DNA of 14,627 bases from an uncultured Nitrospira sp. (GTDB lineage: Bacteria > Nitrospirota > Nitrospiria > Nitrospirales > Nitrospiraceae): assembly GCA_946479785.1 (NCBI GenBank), contig CAMLHQ010000078.1:1-14627 (forward strand), read 5' to 3'. A program made the translations under genes and the position numbers. Positions 1 through 7,564 of this stretch are shown in pieces. The notes beneath the pieces are model-generated. The model was given only the letters and a program-made list of their open reading frames with translations, did not search any database and was not told where the DNA came from. Within the stretch, counting starts at the first letter, position 1. Each line of letters begins with the position of its first letter.

Positions 1-440
1 GTCATCGAAGGGGGAAGGATAAAAATCGACACCGCGTCATCAAACTTCTTCTTGACCTGCATGGCGCCCTGGACATCGATTTCCAGTAGCACGTCGATGC
101 CCTGGTCGATCTTGTCGGCCAGCGTCTTTCTAGGGGTGCCGTACAGGTGCCCGTAGACGCGGGCCCATTCAACGAATTCGTGCCGATCGATCATCGATTG
201 AAAAGTCGGCTCGTCGGTGAAGAAGTATTCACGGCCATGCTCTTCGCCCGCTCGCGGACTTCTTGTCGTGTATGAGATCGAATGCCATAGTCCCGGAATG
301 TTGGCTGTAAGTTGCTTACAGAGCGTTGTTTTCCCCGTGCCTGATGGCGCGGAGATAATAAAGAGAATCCCCCGGCGTTCGGTCGACGACCGAACCGGTC
401 CAGAAGGAGTCGTGGCAGCATTGGCGGTCGTGGTGTTCAT
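1..440 (-). CDS. gmk: Guanylate kinase, partial (3' end beyond the window)
   Basis: Cytoplasmic enzyme that phosphorylates GMP to GDP using ATP. The first 146 residues are visible. The P-loop GTGKTT lies at residues 34-39 inside the family-typical stretch ISAPSGTGKTTL. The GMP-binding region follows: SYTTR at 56-60, then GEEHGREYFF at 65-74, and later LLEIDVQGA at 118-126. The frame leaves the window just after ILPPSM, so about the last quarter is missing. The ATG at 440 overlaps the yicC stop by four bases (ATGA), which supports this start and translational coupling. It gives an N-terminal extension of about 22 residues rich in Thr, Ala and Ser ahead of the kinase core. No other in-frame Met lies close to the core, so the extension is probably real, but it could be untranslated if a non-ATG start is used. 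gmk directly after yicC is a common bacterial order. Confidence 0.95.
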   Translation of the reverse strand, partial: MNTTTANAATTPSGPVRSSTERRGILFIISAPSGTGKTTLCKQLTANIPGLWHSISYTTRSPRAGEEHGREYFFTDEPTFQSMIDRHEFVEWARVYGHLYGTPRKTLADKIDQGIDVLLEIDVQGAMQVKKKFDDAVSIFILPPSM

Positions 441-1315
441 TCGACGTTTTGAACCTGTTCCCTGATCCGTTCCAACTCGGCCTTCATCTGGATCACATGG
501 CCTGCAATTTCTGCATCGTTGGCCTTCGAGCCGATTGTATTGATTTCCCGACCCATTTCTTGGAGCAGGAAATCAAGGGTTTTACCCACAGATTCCGCGC
601 GGTTAAGCTGTTGCTCAAACTGTATCATATGTGAGTCCAGTCTGACTATTTCTTCTGTAATGTCTCCGCGGTCGGCATAGAGGGCCAATTCCTGATGAAG
701 ACGGGGGATATCGGGAGGCTCTGTTCCGAGCAGCTTTTCGATGCGCTGCTTCATCCGCTCGAAGGTCTCTTGAACTACTTTCGGCGACCGGCTTGCCACG
801 GCAGACCGGTGATCCTTGATCGTCTGAATACGGCCCTGCATGTCCTTGGCAAGGGCGACACCTTCCTTTAGCCTCATATTCTGAAGATCGTCGATCGCCA
901 GTGTGGCAAGCTTGTGGACCAAATTGGCCAGCTTCGGATCTTCCGGTGGTTGGTCTGAAACCGATACGACGTCCCGCAGCCCAGCAATGAGCGCCACATC
1001 GATCGATCCGGTCAGTTTGAGAGAGTGTTTCAAGGTGCGGAGGACCTGATGGTACTGTTTTGCCAAGGCCTGGTCAAGATTAACGGTTCCGGCACGCCCC
1101 TTTCCACCCTGAATCATCACGGTCATGTCAATACGACCTCTGGAGCAACGCTGCTGCACCGCTTTCTTGAAAACGTCTTCGAGCGCCGCCAACGCCCGAG
1201 GGAGTCGGCAGGCGACTTCAAGGAAGCGGTGGTTCACGGACCGAACTTCTACCGTGACAGACCCCTCCTGCCAGGGTGCCTGCTTCCGCCCGAACCCGGT
1301 CATGCTGCGGATCAT
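437..1315 (-). CDS. yicC: YicC-family endoribonuclease
   Basis: 292-residue protein of the YicC/YloC family, close to the 287 residues of E. coli YicC. Family members are reported to be endoribonucleases involved in RNA turnover; that function is known from relatives and not shown here. The start at MIRSMTGFGR is the family-typical N terminus. SVNHRFLEV follows at 26-34. The strongly conserved C-terminal block runs from RLDSH (225-229) through LDFLLQEMGREINTIGSKA (247-265) to the last residues REQVQNVE. The frame stays open upstream to 1435, but that stretch overlaps nth and lacks family similarity, so the ATG at 1315 is chosen. This ATG overlaps the nth stop by four bases, and its own stop overlaps the gmk start in the same way. 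The three genes are therefore almost certainly co-transcribed and translationally coupled. Confidence 0.95.
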   Translation of the reverse strand: MIRSMTGFGRKQAPWQEGSVTVEVRSVNHRFLEVACRLPRALAALEDVFKKAVQQRCSRGRIDMTVMIQGGKGRAGTVNLDQALAKQYHQVLRTLKHSLKLTGSIDVALIAGLRDVVSVSDQPPEDPKLANLVHKLATLAIDDLQNMRLKEGVALAKDMQGRIQTIKDHRSAVASRSPKVVQETFERMKQRIEKLLGTEPPDIPRLHQELALYADRGDITEEIVRLDSHMIQFEQQLNRAESVGKTLDFLLQEMGREINTIGSKANDAEIAGHVIQMKAELERIREQVQNVE

Positions 1316-1974
1316 CGCGCGACTTTCTCCTTCGATGAGCATAATTGGTAGATCGGACAACGGCTGCATTGGGGTTTTCTCGCCAGGCAAACGTATCGGC
1401 CGTGCAACAACAGTCGTTGTGAGACGCCGATCCATTGTGATGTGGGAAGCAGCTGCTGAAGATCTTTTTCGATCTGATCGGGATCGTCGGACTTGCTCAG
1501 TGCAAGCCGTTTCGAAACCCGCTTCACGTGGGTGTCGACGACGATGGCCGGTTTGTCGAAGGCCTGGCCTAACAGCACATTGGCGGTTTTTCGTCCCACA
1601 CCGGGCAAGGTGACTAACTGTTCCATCGTGTCGGGGACCTGTTCGCCGAATCGTTCGGTTACGACCTGGCTACATCCGATGATGTTCTTGGCCTTGCTCT
1701 TGAAGAATCCGGTTGAGCGGATGATATGTTCGACGTCAGACAGCTTGGCCTTGGCAAGATCGGCCGGAGTTTTGTAACGACGAAAGAGCTCCGGGGTCAC
1801 CTGATTGACCCGTTGGTCGGTGCACTGAGCCGACAAAATCGTGGCAACCAACAATTCCCAGGGAGACCGATGGTCGAGCTCCACTCTAGCCGCAGGCATT
1901 GATTTCTGAAGAACCTGTGCGATGTGCTGCATCCGCTTGCGAGGATCGGCTGTTGATGTAGACGCGCGTGCCAT
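1312..1974 (-). CDS. nth: Endonuclease III (DNA glycosylase/AP lyase)
   Basis: 220-residue base-excision repair enzyme that removes oxidised pyrimidines from DNA and cleaves the abasic site. The helix-hairpin-helix motif LPGVGRKTANVLLGQAF spans residues 123-139. The catalytic lysine is K129 and the catalytic aspartate D147 (VDTHV). The C terminus carries the [4Fe-4S] ligands C196, C203, C206 and C212, with the diagnostic C-X6-C-X2-C-X5-C spacing. LSAQCTDQRVN at 48-58 is also family-typical. Length matches E. coli Nth (211). All key residues are present, so it should be active. It follows hflX after 30 bases and overlaps yicC by four. No strong ribosome-binding site is visible before the ATG at 1974; the ATG at residue 15 is a less likely alternative. 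Confidence 0.96.
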   Translation of the reverse strand: MARASTSTADPRKRMQHIAQVLQKSMPAARVELDHRSPWELLVATILSAQCTDQRVNQVTPELFRRYKTPADLAKAKLSDVEHIIRSTGFFKSKAKNIIGCSQVVTERFGEQVPDTMEQLVTLPGVGRKTANVLLGQAFDKPAIVVDTHVKRVSKRLALSKSDDPDQIEKDLQQLLPTSQWIGVSQRLLLHGRYVCLARKPQCSRCPIYQLCSSKEKVAR

Positions 1975-2004
1975 GGCGGAGTGTGGCTGCCGATTGTGAA
2001 GAGG

Positions 2005-3693
2005 TTACGAGTGAGATGCAAGAGCGATGGCGGCTTCAGCAGAGGCTGATGCTTGGTGATCGGCCGGAAGAATAACAGCGAGTTGACGCTCGAGATGATC
2101 AAGCAATGGATGCAGGGTGTCCGCGTGAAGTGCGGACACGCCGATGGCATGGTAGCGTCGACAGAGGAGATCCGCTTCCGCCTGTGGAATCCGATCACAT
2201 TTGTTGAAAACGAGCGTCCTCGGAATCATGTTGAGATTGAGGTCCTGGAGAATCTCGACGACGGCGGAAATCTGGACGTCGACGTCGGCGGCGCTGGCGT
2301 CGACGACATGGACCAGCAGGTCCGCCTCACGTAATTCCTCCAACGTTGTTCGAAACGCTCCGACCAGTTCTTGGGGCAGATCGCGAATGAAGCCAACCGT
2401 GTCCGTCACGATGACCTCACGGTCCCTTGGGAATCGGAGCCTACGGCTGGTCGTATCGAGCGTTTCAAACAGCCGGTCTTCCGCGGAAACATGACTCTTC
2501 GTTAATACATTGAGAAGGGTGGATTTTCCGGCGTTGGTATAGCCGACGAGGGAAAGAACCGGCATTCCGTGTCTGGTTCGACGCGCACGGCGCTGGCTCT
2601 GATGACGGACAAACTGATGCAACTCCCGCTCGAGATGCGTGATGCGGTCTCTGACGCGGCGCCGATCAGTTTCCAATTTTGTTTCACCAGGCCCCCTTGT
2701 CCCGATGCCTCCGCCGAGGCGCGACAGTTCGACGCCCTTTCCTGAAAGTCTGGGCAATAGATAGCGCAATTGTGCGAGCTCAACTTGCACTTTTCCTTCC
2801 CGGCTGTGTGCTCGCCTGGCAAAGATATCCAGGATCAGCTGGGTACGATCGATCACTTTGATGTCTGTCATGTCCGAAATCGCGCGCGATTGGGCTGGCG
2901 ACAGCGTCTGGTCGAAGATTACCATGTCGGCGCCTCTGTGGAGCGTCTGGATCAGGACGTCCTTCAGCTTTCCGCTCCCAAGAAGATAACGTTGATGACC
3001 ATCTGGAGTCCGTTGGGCCATCCGGTCGATGACGGTCACTCCGGCGGAGGTCGCCAGTTCGGCGAGCTCTACCAAACGGTCTTCCTGCTCGTTGCGGCTT
3101 CGTGAAGAGGCGCTCACCAGCATGGCCGATTCCCCGTCATGTCCAATCGCGTGGGTCCCACGGGCTTGCTGCATATCCGCTTCAAGTTCATCAATGAACT
3201 GGTCGAAGACTATTGTGCAATTGTGAAACTGCTGAGCCTTAAGGATATTGCACAGCTGACCGGATGTGTTCGGCGGCAACAGATGAGCGAGGTAGAGGTT
3301 GCCTGGAGCACCTTCAGGCGTGATGGACAATACCCCAAGGAGATCCAAACGGAGATAAGCGAGGTCTGTGAGAGATTCCTGACTGAGTGGTTGATCGTGT
3401 AGCTGTGTTCGGACCAACCGGAGACCACGCAAGGATCGGGAACCGGCGCGGAATTTTGCCATGGTTGTCGGAGAGAGGGTCAGTTCGGTTCCAACGATAA
3501 TCTCTTGCACCTGTCCCCTTCTGGTCAAGAGTACGGCGATGGGACGCCGGATGTCCTGCGAGAGCTGACACATTGTTTTCGCCAACTCGGGGGAAAGGAT
3601 TTTGCTATGCGGCACGCGGCGACGGAAGAGTCGCTCGATGGCGGCAAGTTGACTGGCACGCAATCCGGTGGTCTGACCGTAAATTTCAGGAAT
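2005..3693 (-). CDS. hflX: Ribosome-associated GTPase HflX, probable ATT start
   Basis: Translational GTPase of the HflX/Obg group. Known members bind the 50S subunit and split stalled or stressed ribosomes. Numbered from an in-frame TTG at 3663, the G1 P-loop GYTNAGKST is at 374-382, DTVGF (G3) at 421-425, NKCD (G4) at 487-490 and SAL (G5) at 510-512. The glycine-rich HflX segment GGGIGTRGPGETKLE sits at 317-331. At 552 to 562 residues it is longer than E. coli HflX (426). The extra part is an N-terminal domain of about 190 residues found in some HflX homologues. The frame continues upstream of the TTG with IPEIYGQTTG, which resembles the usual start of these long HflX proteins, and contains no ATG, GTG or TTG. 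The ATT at 3693 lies seven bases after GGAG (3701-3704), so ATT is the likely start. The conservative alternative is TTG at 3663. It lies 27 bases after tsaD. Confidence 0.93.
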   Translation of the reverse strand: MPEIYGQTTGLRASQLAAIERLFRRRVPHSKILSPELAKTMCQLSQDIRRPIAVLLTRRGQVQEIIVGTELTLSPTTMAKFRAGSRSLRGLRLVRTQLHDQPLSQESLTDLAYLRLDLLGVLSITPEGAPGNLYLAHLLPPNTSGQLCNILKAQQFHNCTIVFDQFIDELEADMQQARGTHAIGHDGESAMLVSASSRSRNEQEDRLVELAELATSAGVTVIDRMAQRTPDGHQRYLLGSGKLKDVLIQTLHRGADMVIFDQTLSPAQSRAISDMTDIKVIDRTQLILDIFARRAHSREGKVQVELAQLRYLLPRLSGKGVELSRLGGGIGTRGPGETKLETDRRRVRDRITHLERELHQFVRHQSQRRARRTRHGMPVLSLVGYTNAGKSTLLNVLTKSHVSAEDRLFETLDTTSRRLRFPRDREVIVTDTVGFIRDLPQELVGAFRTTLEELREADLLVHVVDASAADVDVQISAVVEILQDLNLNMIPRTLVFNKCDRIPQAEADLLCRRYHAIGVSALHADTLHPLLDHLERQLAVILPADHQASASAEAAIALASHS

Positions 3694-3700
3694 GGTCGTT

Positions 3701-3704
3701 CTCC
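3701..3704 (-). promoter_or_regulatory. Ribosome-binding site deciding the hflX start
   Basis: On the minus strand GGAG is followed by seven bases and then ATT (3691-3693), the best-placed initiation candidate for the long hflX frame. The TTG at 3663 has no comparable purine-rich element. An ATG at 3706 overlaps this site but opens a different frame of only six codons. Confidence 0.5.
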
Positions 3705-3720
3705 ATTTTGATAGCTATCA

Positions 3721-4773
3721 CTATACCGACAGGGCCGGTTCTAACGTGGTGAACGGCTCGGAATCAAATGACATCCGGCGTCCGGCCAGAAGGGCCTGCC
3801 TGCCTGCCGCTGCAATCATGGCCGCATTGTCCGTACAGAGACGCAGACAAGGGATACTCAATTGAATGTGTTTAGCCTGAGCCCGCTCTTGAAGGAGAGA
3901 CCGGAGCCGGGAGTTCGCTGACACGCCACCGACTACAGCTAGTGCGCCGACCCTGGTGTGATGAACGGCAGCGAAAGCCTTTTCGACTAAGACCGCGACG
4001 ATCGCTTCCTGATAGCCTGCAGCCAGATCAGCACGTTGCGCTGTCAGTTTCGCCTCATCCATCGCTTGAAGTTTATAGAGCAAAGCTGTTTTCAATCCGC
4101 TGAAGCTAAATTCCAGACTCGCCTTCTTTATGGAGGATTTTGGAAACAGGATTGAGCGTGGATTGCCGGTCTGTGCAAGGCGATCCAACGCCGGACCTCC
4201 CGGGAATCCAAGCCCCAACATTTGGGCTCCTTTGTCAAAGGCCTCGCCGGCCGCATCGTCTCTGGTGCAGCCAAGTAATCGGCACTCCTGCTGCTCCTTG
4301 CGGTACAGATGGGTATGCCCCCCCGACACGACCAGTATCACGCAAGGCAGAGGGAACAGAGGATCTTCAAGCCAGGCTGAAGCGATATGCCCTTCCAAAT
4401 GGCTGACGCCGACGAGCGGAAGGCCAAGCGCATAGGCCATTGCCTTGGCATAGTTCACACCGACGATCAGTGCCCCGGCCAAGCCGGGCCCTTGTGTGAC
4501 GGCAATGCCAGCCAGGTCTTTCCAAGACAGTTTGGCCTCTTCCATCGCCGCCGTTCCCACTTGCTCGATCATCTCGACATGGGCTCGAGAAGCGAGTTCG
4601 GGAACCACGCCTCCGAAACGTTCATGGACGGCATGTTGAGAGGAAACGACGTTGGAGAGAATCGATCCGTCTGCTCCGAGCACTGAGGCTGCGGTTTCAT
4701 CGCAGGACGTTTCGATACCGAGGACAGGGCCTTGCTGCCACGAAAATGAGCGGTTGTCTGTGTCGTGGTTCAT
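3721..4773 (-). CDS. tsaD: tRNA N6-threonylcarbamoyladenosine transferase TsaD
   Basis: 350-residue Kae1/Qri7-family protein that transfers the threonylcarbamoyl group to A37 of ANN-decoding tRNAs, in the cytoplasm with TsaB and TsaE (not encoded in this window). The ASKHA-fold start LGIETSCDETAAS is at 18-30. Metal ligands H125 and H129 lie in SHLEGH, VVSGGHTHLY is at 148-157, and the third ligand D315 is in CTDNAAMIAA. Length fits the family (E. coli 337). The frame is open far upstream to 5085, but that part runs through the clpC terminator and into clpC. The ATG at 4773 gives the normal N terminus; no strong Shine-Dalgarno precedes it. It is the first gene of the series leading to hflX, nth, yicC and gmk. 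I see no clear promoter between the terminator and the start, so transcription may be partly read-through from clpC. Confidence 0.95.
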   Translation of the reverse strand: MNHDTDNRSFSWQQGPVLGIETSCDETAASVLGADGSILSNVVSSQHAVHERFGGVVPELASRAHVEMIEQVGTAAMEEAKLSWKDLAGIAVTQGPGLAGALIVGVNYAKAMAYALGLPLVGVSHLEGHIASAWLEDPLFPLPCVILVVSGGHTHLYRKEQQECRLLGCTRDDAAGEAFDKGAQMLGLGFPGGPALDRLAQTGNPRSILFPKSSIKKASLEFSFSGLKTALLYKLQAMDEAKLTAQRADLAAGYQEAIVAVLVEKAFAAVHHTRVGALAVVGGVSANSRLRSLLQERAQAKHIQLSIPCLRLCTDNAAMIAAAGRQALLAGRRMSFDSEPFTTLEPALSV

Positions 4774-4796
4774 CGTGTGAGAGGTGATGAGTCTGC

Positions 4797-4842
4797 CTGT
4801 AAAAACAGTGCGACCCTTGCTGTTAGTAACAGCAAGGGTCGC
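4797..4842 (-). terminator. Rho-independent terminator after clpC
   Basis: A perfect inverted repeat with 15-base arms (4810-4824 and 4828-4842) and a three-base loop. On the minus strand the stem is followed by ACTGTTTTTACAG, which supplies a run of five T. It sits about 50 bases after the clpC stop and 36 bases before the tsaD start, so it most likely ends clpC transcription and limits read-through into tsaD. Confidence 0.85.
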
Positions 4843-4892
4843 CTCAGGATTCGCACAACCGTCGTACGTACAGCGTCTCTCACGGCTGACAG

Positions 4893-7319
4893 TTAGACAC
4901 CAGCCATGGCCTCCTGCTCGATAAACGTCGGCGCGCCGTCGCGCAACACAACCCGGATCTTCCGACTCTCTTTGAAGCGGCCCTTGATCATCTCTTCGGA
5001 CAACGGATCGCCGATCGCCCGTTGAATCGTCCTGCGCATCGGCCGTGCGCCGTAGAGCGGCTCGTAGCCTTCTTTGATCAGCCATGCCTTGACTTCGTCA
5101 TCGACCTCGATTTCCACACCCTTCTCGACCAGCCGCATATTGAGCTCGCGCAACAAGATGTCGAGAATACTCGTGAGGTGCGTCTTGTCGAGTTGGTGGA
5201 AGACCACGATCTCGTCGACCCGGTTCAAGAATTCCGGACTGAATTGGCGTCGCAATTCTCCCAACACTTCCTCTTTCTTGTGGCGATCCTGCTCAGCGTC
5301 CGTACTCTGGAAGCCCAGGGATACGCCTTTTTGGATCAGCTTGGTGCCGATATTCGATGTCATGATCACGACGGTATTCTTAAAATCGACTTTGCGGCCC
5401 AGGCTATCCGTCAGCACGCCGTCATCCAAGACTTGCAACAAGAGATTGAAGACGTCTGGGTGGGCCTTCTCGATTTCGTCGAACAGGACAACTGAGTAGG
5501 GCCGGCGGCGTACACGCTCTGTCAGCTGGCCGCCTTCTTCGTAGCCCACGTATCCGGGAGGTGCTCCGAACAGCCGCGAGCTGGTGAACTTCTCCTGGTA
5601 CTCAGACATGTCGATGCGGATCAGCGCGTCTTCGGTGTTGAAGAGGAACTCCGCCAACGTTCTTGCCAGCTCGGTCTTACCCACACCGGTGGGTCCCAGG
5701 AAGATAAAGGAGCCGATCGGCTTCTTAGCTTCTTTCAGCCCGGCACGAGAACGTCGGATGGCGCGGCAGACGGCCGAAATCGCTTCGTTTTGGCCGACCA
5801 CACGCTTGTGGAGAAATTCCTCCATACGCAGTAGCTTGTTGGACTCTTCTTCTTCAAGTTTGAAGAGCGGAATACCCGTCATCTTCGAGACGACATACGC
5901 CACGTCTTCTTTCCCGATGGTCGGTTTATGTTTTTCCTGGTTCTTCTTCCACTCGCGCTTGGACTCGTCAAGCAGCTTGCGAAGCCGCTCCTCTTCTTCG
6001 CGATGGCGGACGGCTTCCTCAAAGTTCTGCATCGAGATCGCCAATTCCTTGTCGCGCGACACTTTCTTGAGCTCCTGTTCCATGGCCTTGAGTTCGCCGG
6101 GCAGCGCGTACGTCTGCAGCTTGGCGCGCGAACCGGTTTCGTCGATCAAATCGATGGCCTTGTCGGGCAAGAACCGATCGGTGATGTACCGGTCTGACAG
6201 CTTCACCGCTTCCACGATCGCCTCTTCGGTGATCTCAACACCATGGTGTTCTTCGTAACGATCCCGCAAGCCCTGGATGATCCTGACCGTTTCGTCTAGG
6301 CTGGGCGGTTGGACATAGATCGGCTGGAAGCGACGCTTCAGAGCCCCGTCCTTCTCGATGTGTTTGCGGTACTCATCCAAGGTCGTCGCACCGATGCACT
6401 GAATCTCTCCGCGCGACAACGCGGGCTTCAGCATGTTTGAAGCATCGATGGACCCTTCCGCCGCTCCGGCTCCAACCAACGTATGTAATTCATCGATGAA
6501 GATGATGATATTGCCGGCCTGGACAATCTCTTTCATCACGACCTTGAGGCGCTCCTCAAACTGGCCGCGGTATTTGGTGCCTGCGACCAACGAACCGAGG
6601 TCTAAGGCGATGACGCGGCGCGACAGCAAATTGTCCGGCACTTCGGACTGCACAATACGTTGCGCCAATCCCTCGACGATGGCGGTCTTGCCGACGCCGG
6701 ATTCGCCAATCAGCACCGGATTGTTTTTGGTCCGACGGCTGAGGATTTGCAGCACACGTTCAATCTCATCCGCACGGCCGATGACCGGATCAAGCTGACC
6801 CTCCTGCGCCATTTGCGTGAGGTCCCGTCCAAATTCATCGAGCGCAGGCGTGTTGCTTTTCCGGTCGCGCTCCCGTGGAGCCGACTTCCGGAGGAAGGTC
6901 ACGGTCAACTGTCTAGCGGTCAACAGATTGGCGCCGAGGCTACGCAGGATCTTCCCGCCGATGCCTTCTTCTTCACGGAGCAGACCTAAGAGCAAATGTT
7001 CGCTGCCGATGTGATTGTGGCCTAGAAGGCGGGCTTCTTCGACGCCGTACTCGATTACCTTCTTGACCCGGGGGCTGAATGGGATTTCGCCAAAGGTCAT
7101 GGTGGTGCCGCCACCTGGCAAGTTTCGCTCGATCTCTAGACGTATCTGCTCCGTGGAGAGTCCCATCTTCTTGAGGATCATCAGGGCGATGCCGTCGGAT
7201 TCGCGAAGGATGGCCAAGACAAGGTGCTCGGTTCCGAGGTAGTCATTCTGATGACGCTCGGCTTCCTCTCGCGCCAGGATGATGATCTTCCGACCCTTGT
7301 CCGTGAATCGTTCGAACAT
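4893..7319 (-). CDS. clpC: ATP-dependent Clp protease ATP-binding subunit ClpC
   Basis: 808-residue AAA+ unfoldase that feeds proteins to the ClpP peptidase. The N domain with two Clp repeats spans residues 1-145. D1 has Walker A GESGVGKT (205-212), Walker B IIIFIDE (271-277) and pore segment KYRGQFEER (249-257). The middle domain carries a UVR-like segment near 428-445 ([13 protein letters not shown]), which separates ClpC from ClpA and ClpB. D2 has Walker A GPTGVGKT (542-549), Walker B VVLFDE (610-615), pore segment [13 protein letters not shown] (585-597) and EFLNRVDE (696-703). LGF at 668-670 occupies the ClpP-docking loop position. Length matches B. subtilis ClpC (about 810). The ATG at 7319 follows an AAGGAGG at five bases. 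A strong sigma-70-type promoter lies upstream and a terminator downstream, so it is probably monocistronic. No mcsA, mcsB, ctsR or clpP is next to it. Confidence 0.97.
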   Translation of the reverse strand: MFERFTDKGRKIIILAREEAERHQNDYLGTEHLVLAILRESDGIALMILKKMGLSTEQIRLEIERNLPGGGTTMTFGEIPFSPRVKKVIEYGVEEARLLGHNHIGSEHLLLGLLREEEGIGGKILRSLGANLLTARQLTVTFLRKSAPRERDRKSNTPALDEFGRDLTQMAQEGQLDPVIGRADEIERVLQILSRRTKNNPVLIGESGVGKTAIVEGLAQRIVQSEVPDNLLSRRVIALDLGSLVAGTKYRGQFEERLKVVMKEIVQAGNIIIFIDELHTLVGAGAAEGSIDASNMLKPALSRGEIQCIGATTLDEYRKHIEKDGALKRRFQPIYVQPPSLDETVRIIQGLRDRYEEHHGVEITEEAIVEAVKLSDRYITDRFLPDKAIDLIDETGSRAKLQTYALPGELKAMEQELKKVSRDKELAISMQNFEEAVRHREEEERLRKLLDESKREWKKNQEKHKPTIGKEDVAYVVSKMTGIPLFKLEEEESNKLLRMEEFLHKRVVGQNEAISAVCRAIRRSRAGLKEAKKPIGSFIFLGPTGVGKTELARTLAEFLFNTEDALIRIDMSEYQEKFTSSRLFGAPPGYVGYEEGGQLTERVRRRPYSVVLFDEIEKAHPDVFNLLLQVLDDGVLTDSLGRKVDFKNTVVIMTSNIGTKLIQKGVSLGFQSTDAEQDRHKKEEVLGELRRQFSPEFLNRVDEIVVFHQLDKTHLTSILDILLRELNMRLVEKGVEIEVDDEVKAWLIKEGYEPLYGARPMRRTIQRAIGDPLSEEMIKGRFKESRKIRVVLRDGAPTFIEQEAMAGV

Positions 7320-7323
7320 CCTG

Positions 7324-7330
7324 CCTCCTT
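7324..7330 (-). promoter_or_regulatory. Strong Shine-Dalgarno of clpC
   Basis: AAGGAGG on the minus strand, five bases before the clpC ATG. It matches the anti-Shine-Dalgarno consensus exactly and fixes the clpC start. Confidence 0.85.
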
Positions 7331-7388
7331 ATTGATGGGGGGACTGTACGTATGACGATTAGCCCAAACCCTTCGAAATATCTGCCTA

Positions 7389-7417
7389 ATTCTAACTAGA
7401 AGGGTCTTCAGTGTCAA
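7389..7417 (-). promoter_or_regulatory. Sigma-70-type promoter of clpC
   Basis: On the minus strand a perfect -35 TTGACA (7412-7417) is separated by 17 bases from a -10 TAGAAT (7389-7394). Transcription would begin near 7382, giving a leader of about 60 bases before clpC. No CtsR-like or CIRCE repeat is visible around it, so clpC may be expressed constitutively from this element. Confidence 0.75.
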
Positions 7418-7488
7418 GGTTGCAGCAGAATTGCATTACCAACAAATCCTGACGCAGAAAACACCTGTCTCATCTCGATTGTCGTTCG

Positions 7489-7517
7489 TTGACTTCAAAG
7501 AACCCTCCCGATAGAAT
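7489..7517 (+). promoter_or_regulatory. Sigma-70-type promoter of nadK
   Basis: TTGACT (7489-7494), a 17-base spacer, then TAGAAT (7512-7517). Transcription would start near 7524, about 40 bases before the nadK ATG. The leader contains the 12-base palindrome AAAAGATCTTTT at 7530-7541. The element faces away from the clpC promoter; the two -35 boxes are 71 bases apart. Confidence 0.7.
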
Positions 7518-7564
7518 CCCGCACCTTTTAAAAGATCTTTTGTCGATTGCGGGCGCTGCCGCGT

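Noticed and set aside
1316..1435. Upstream extension of the yicC frame
   Set aside because: It overlaps nth coding sequence, and MIRSMTGFGR is the family-typical start.
2270..2310. GACGTCGACGTCGGCGG-like repetitive stretch
   Set aside because: It lies inside hflX and simply encodes an Ala/Asp/Val-rich segment after the G3 motif.
4774..5085. Long upstream extension of the tsaD frame
   Set aside because: It passes through the clpC terminator and into clpC coding sequence, and TsaD proteins begin near the ATG at 4773.
5584..6258. A 224-codon open frame on the plus strand
   Set aside because: It lies fully antisense to clpC, is Ser/Arg-rich with no recognisable motif, and results from codon bias of the real gene.
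7530..7541. Palindrome AAAAGATCTTTT in the nadK leader as an operator or terminator
   Set aside because: Too short and AT-rich to stand alone as evidence; it has no loop for a terminator and lies just after the -10, so it is mentioned only as context.
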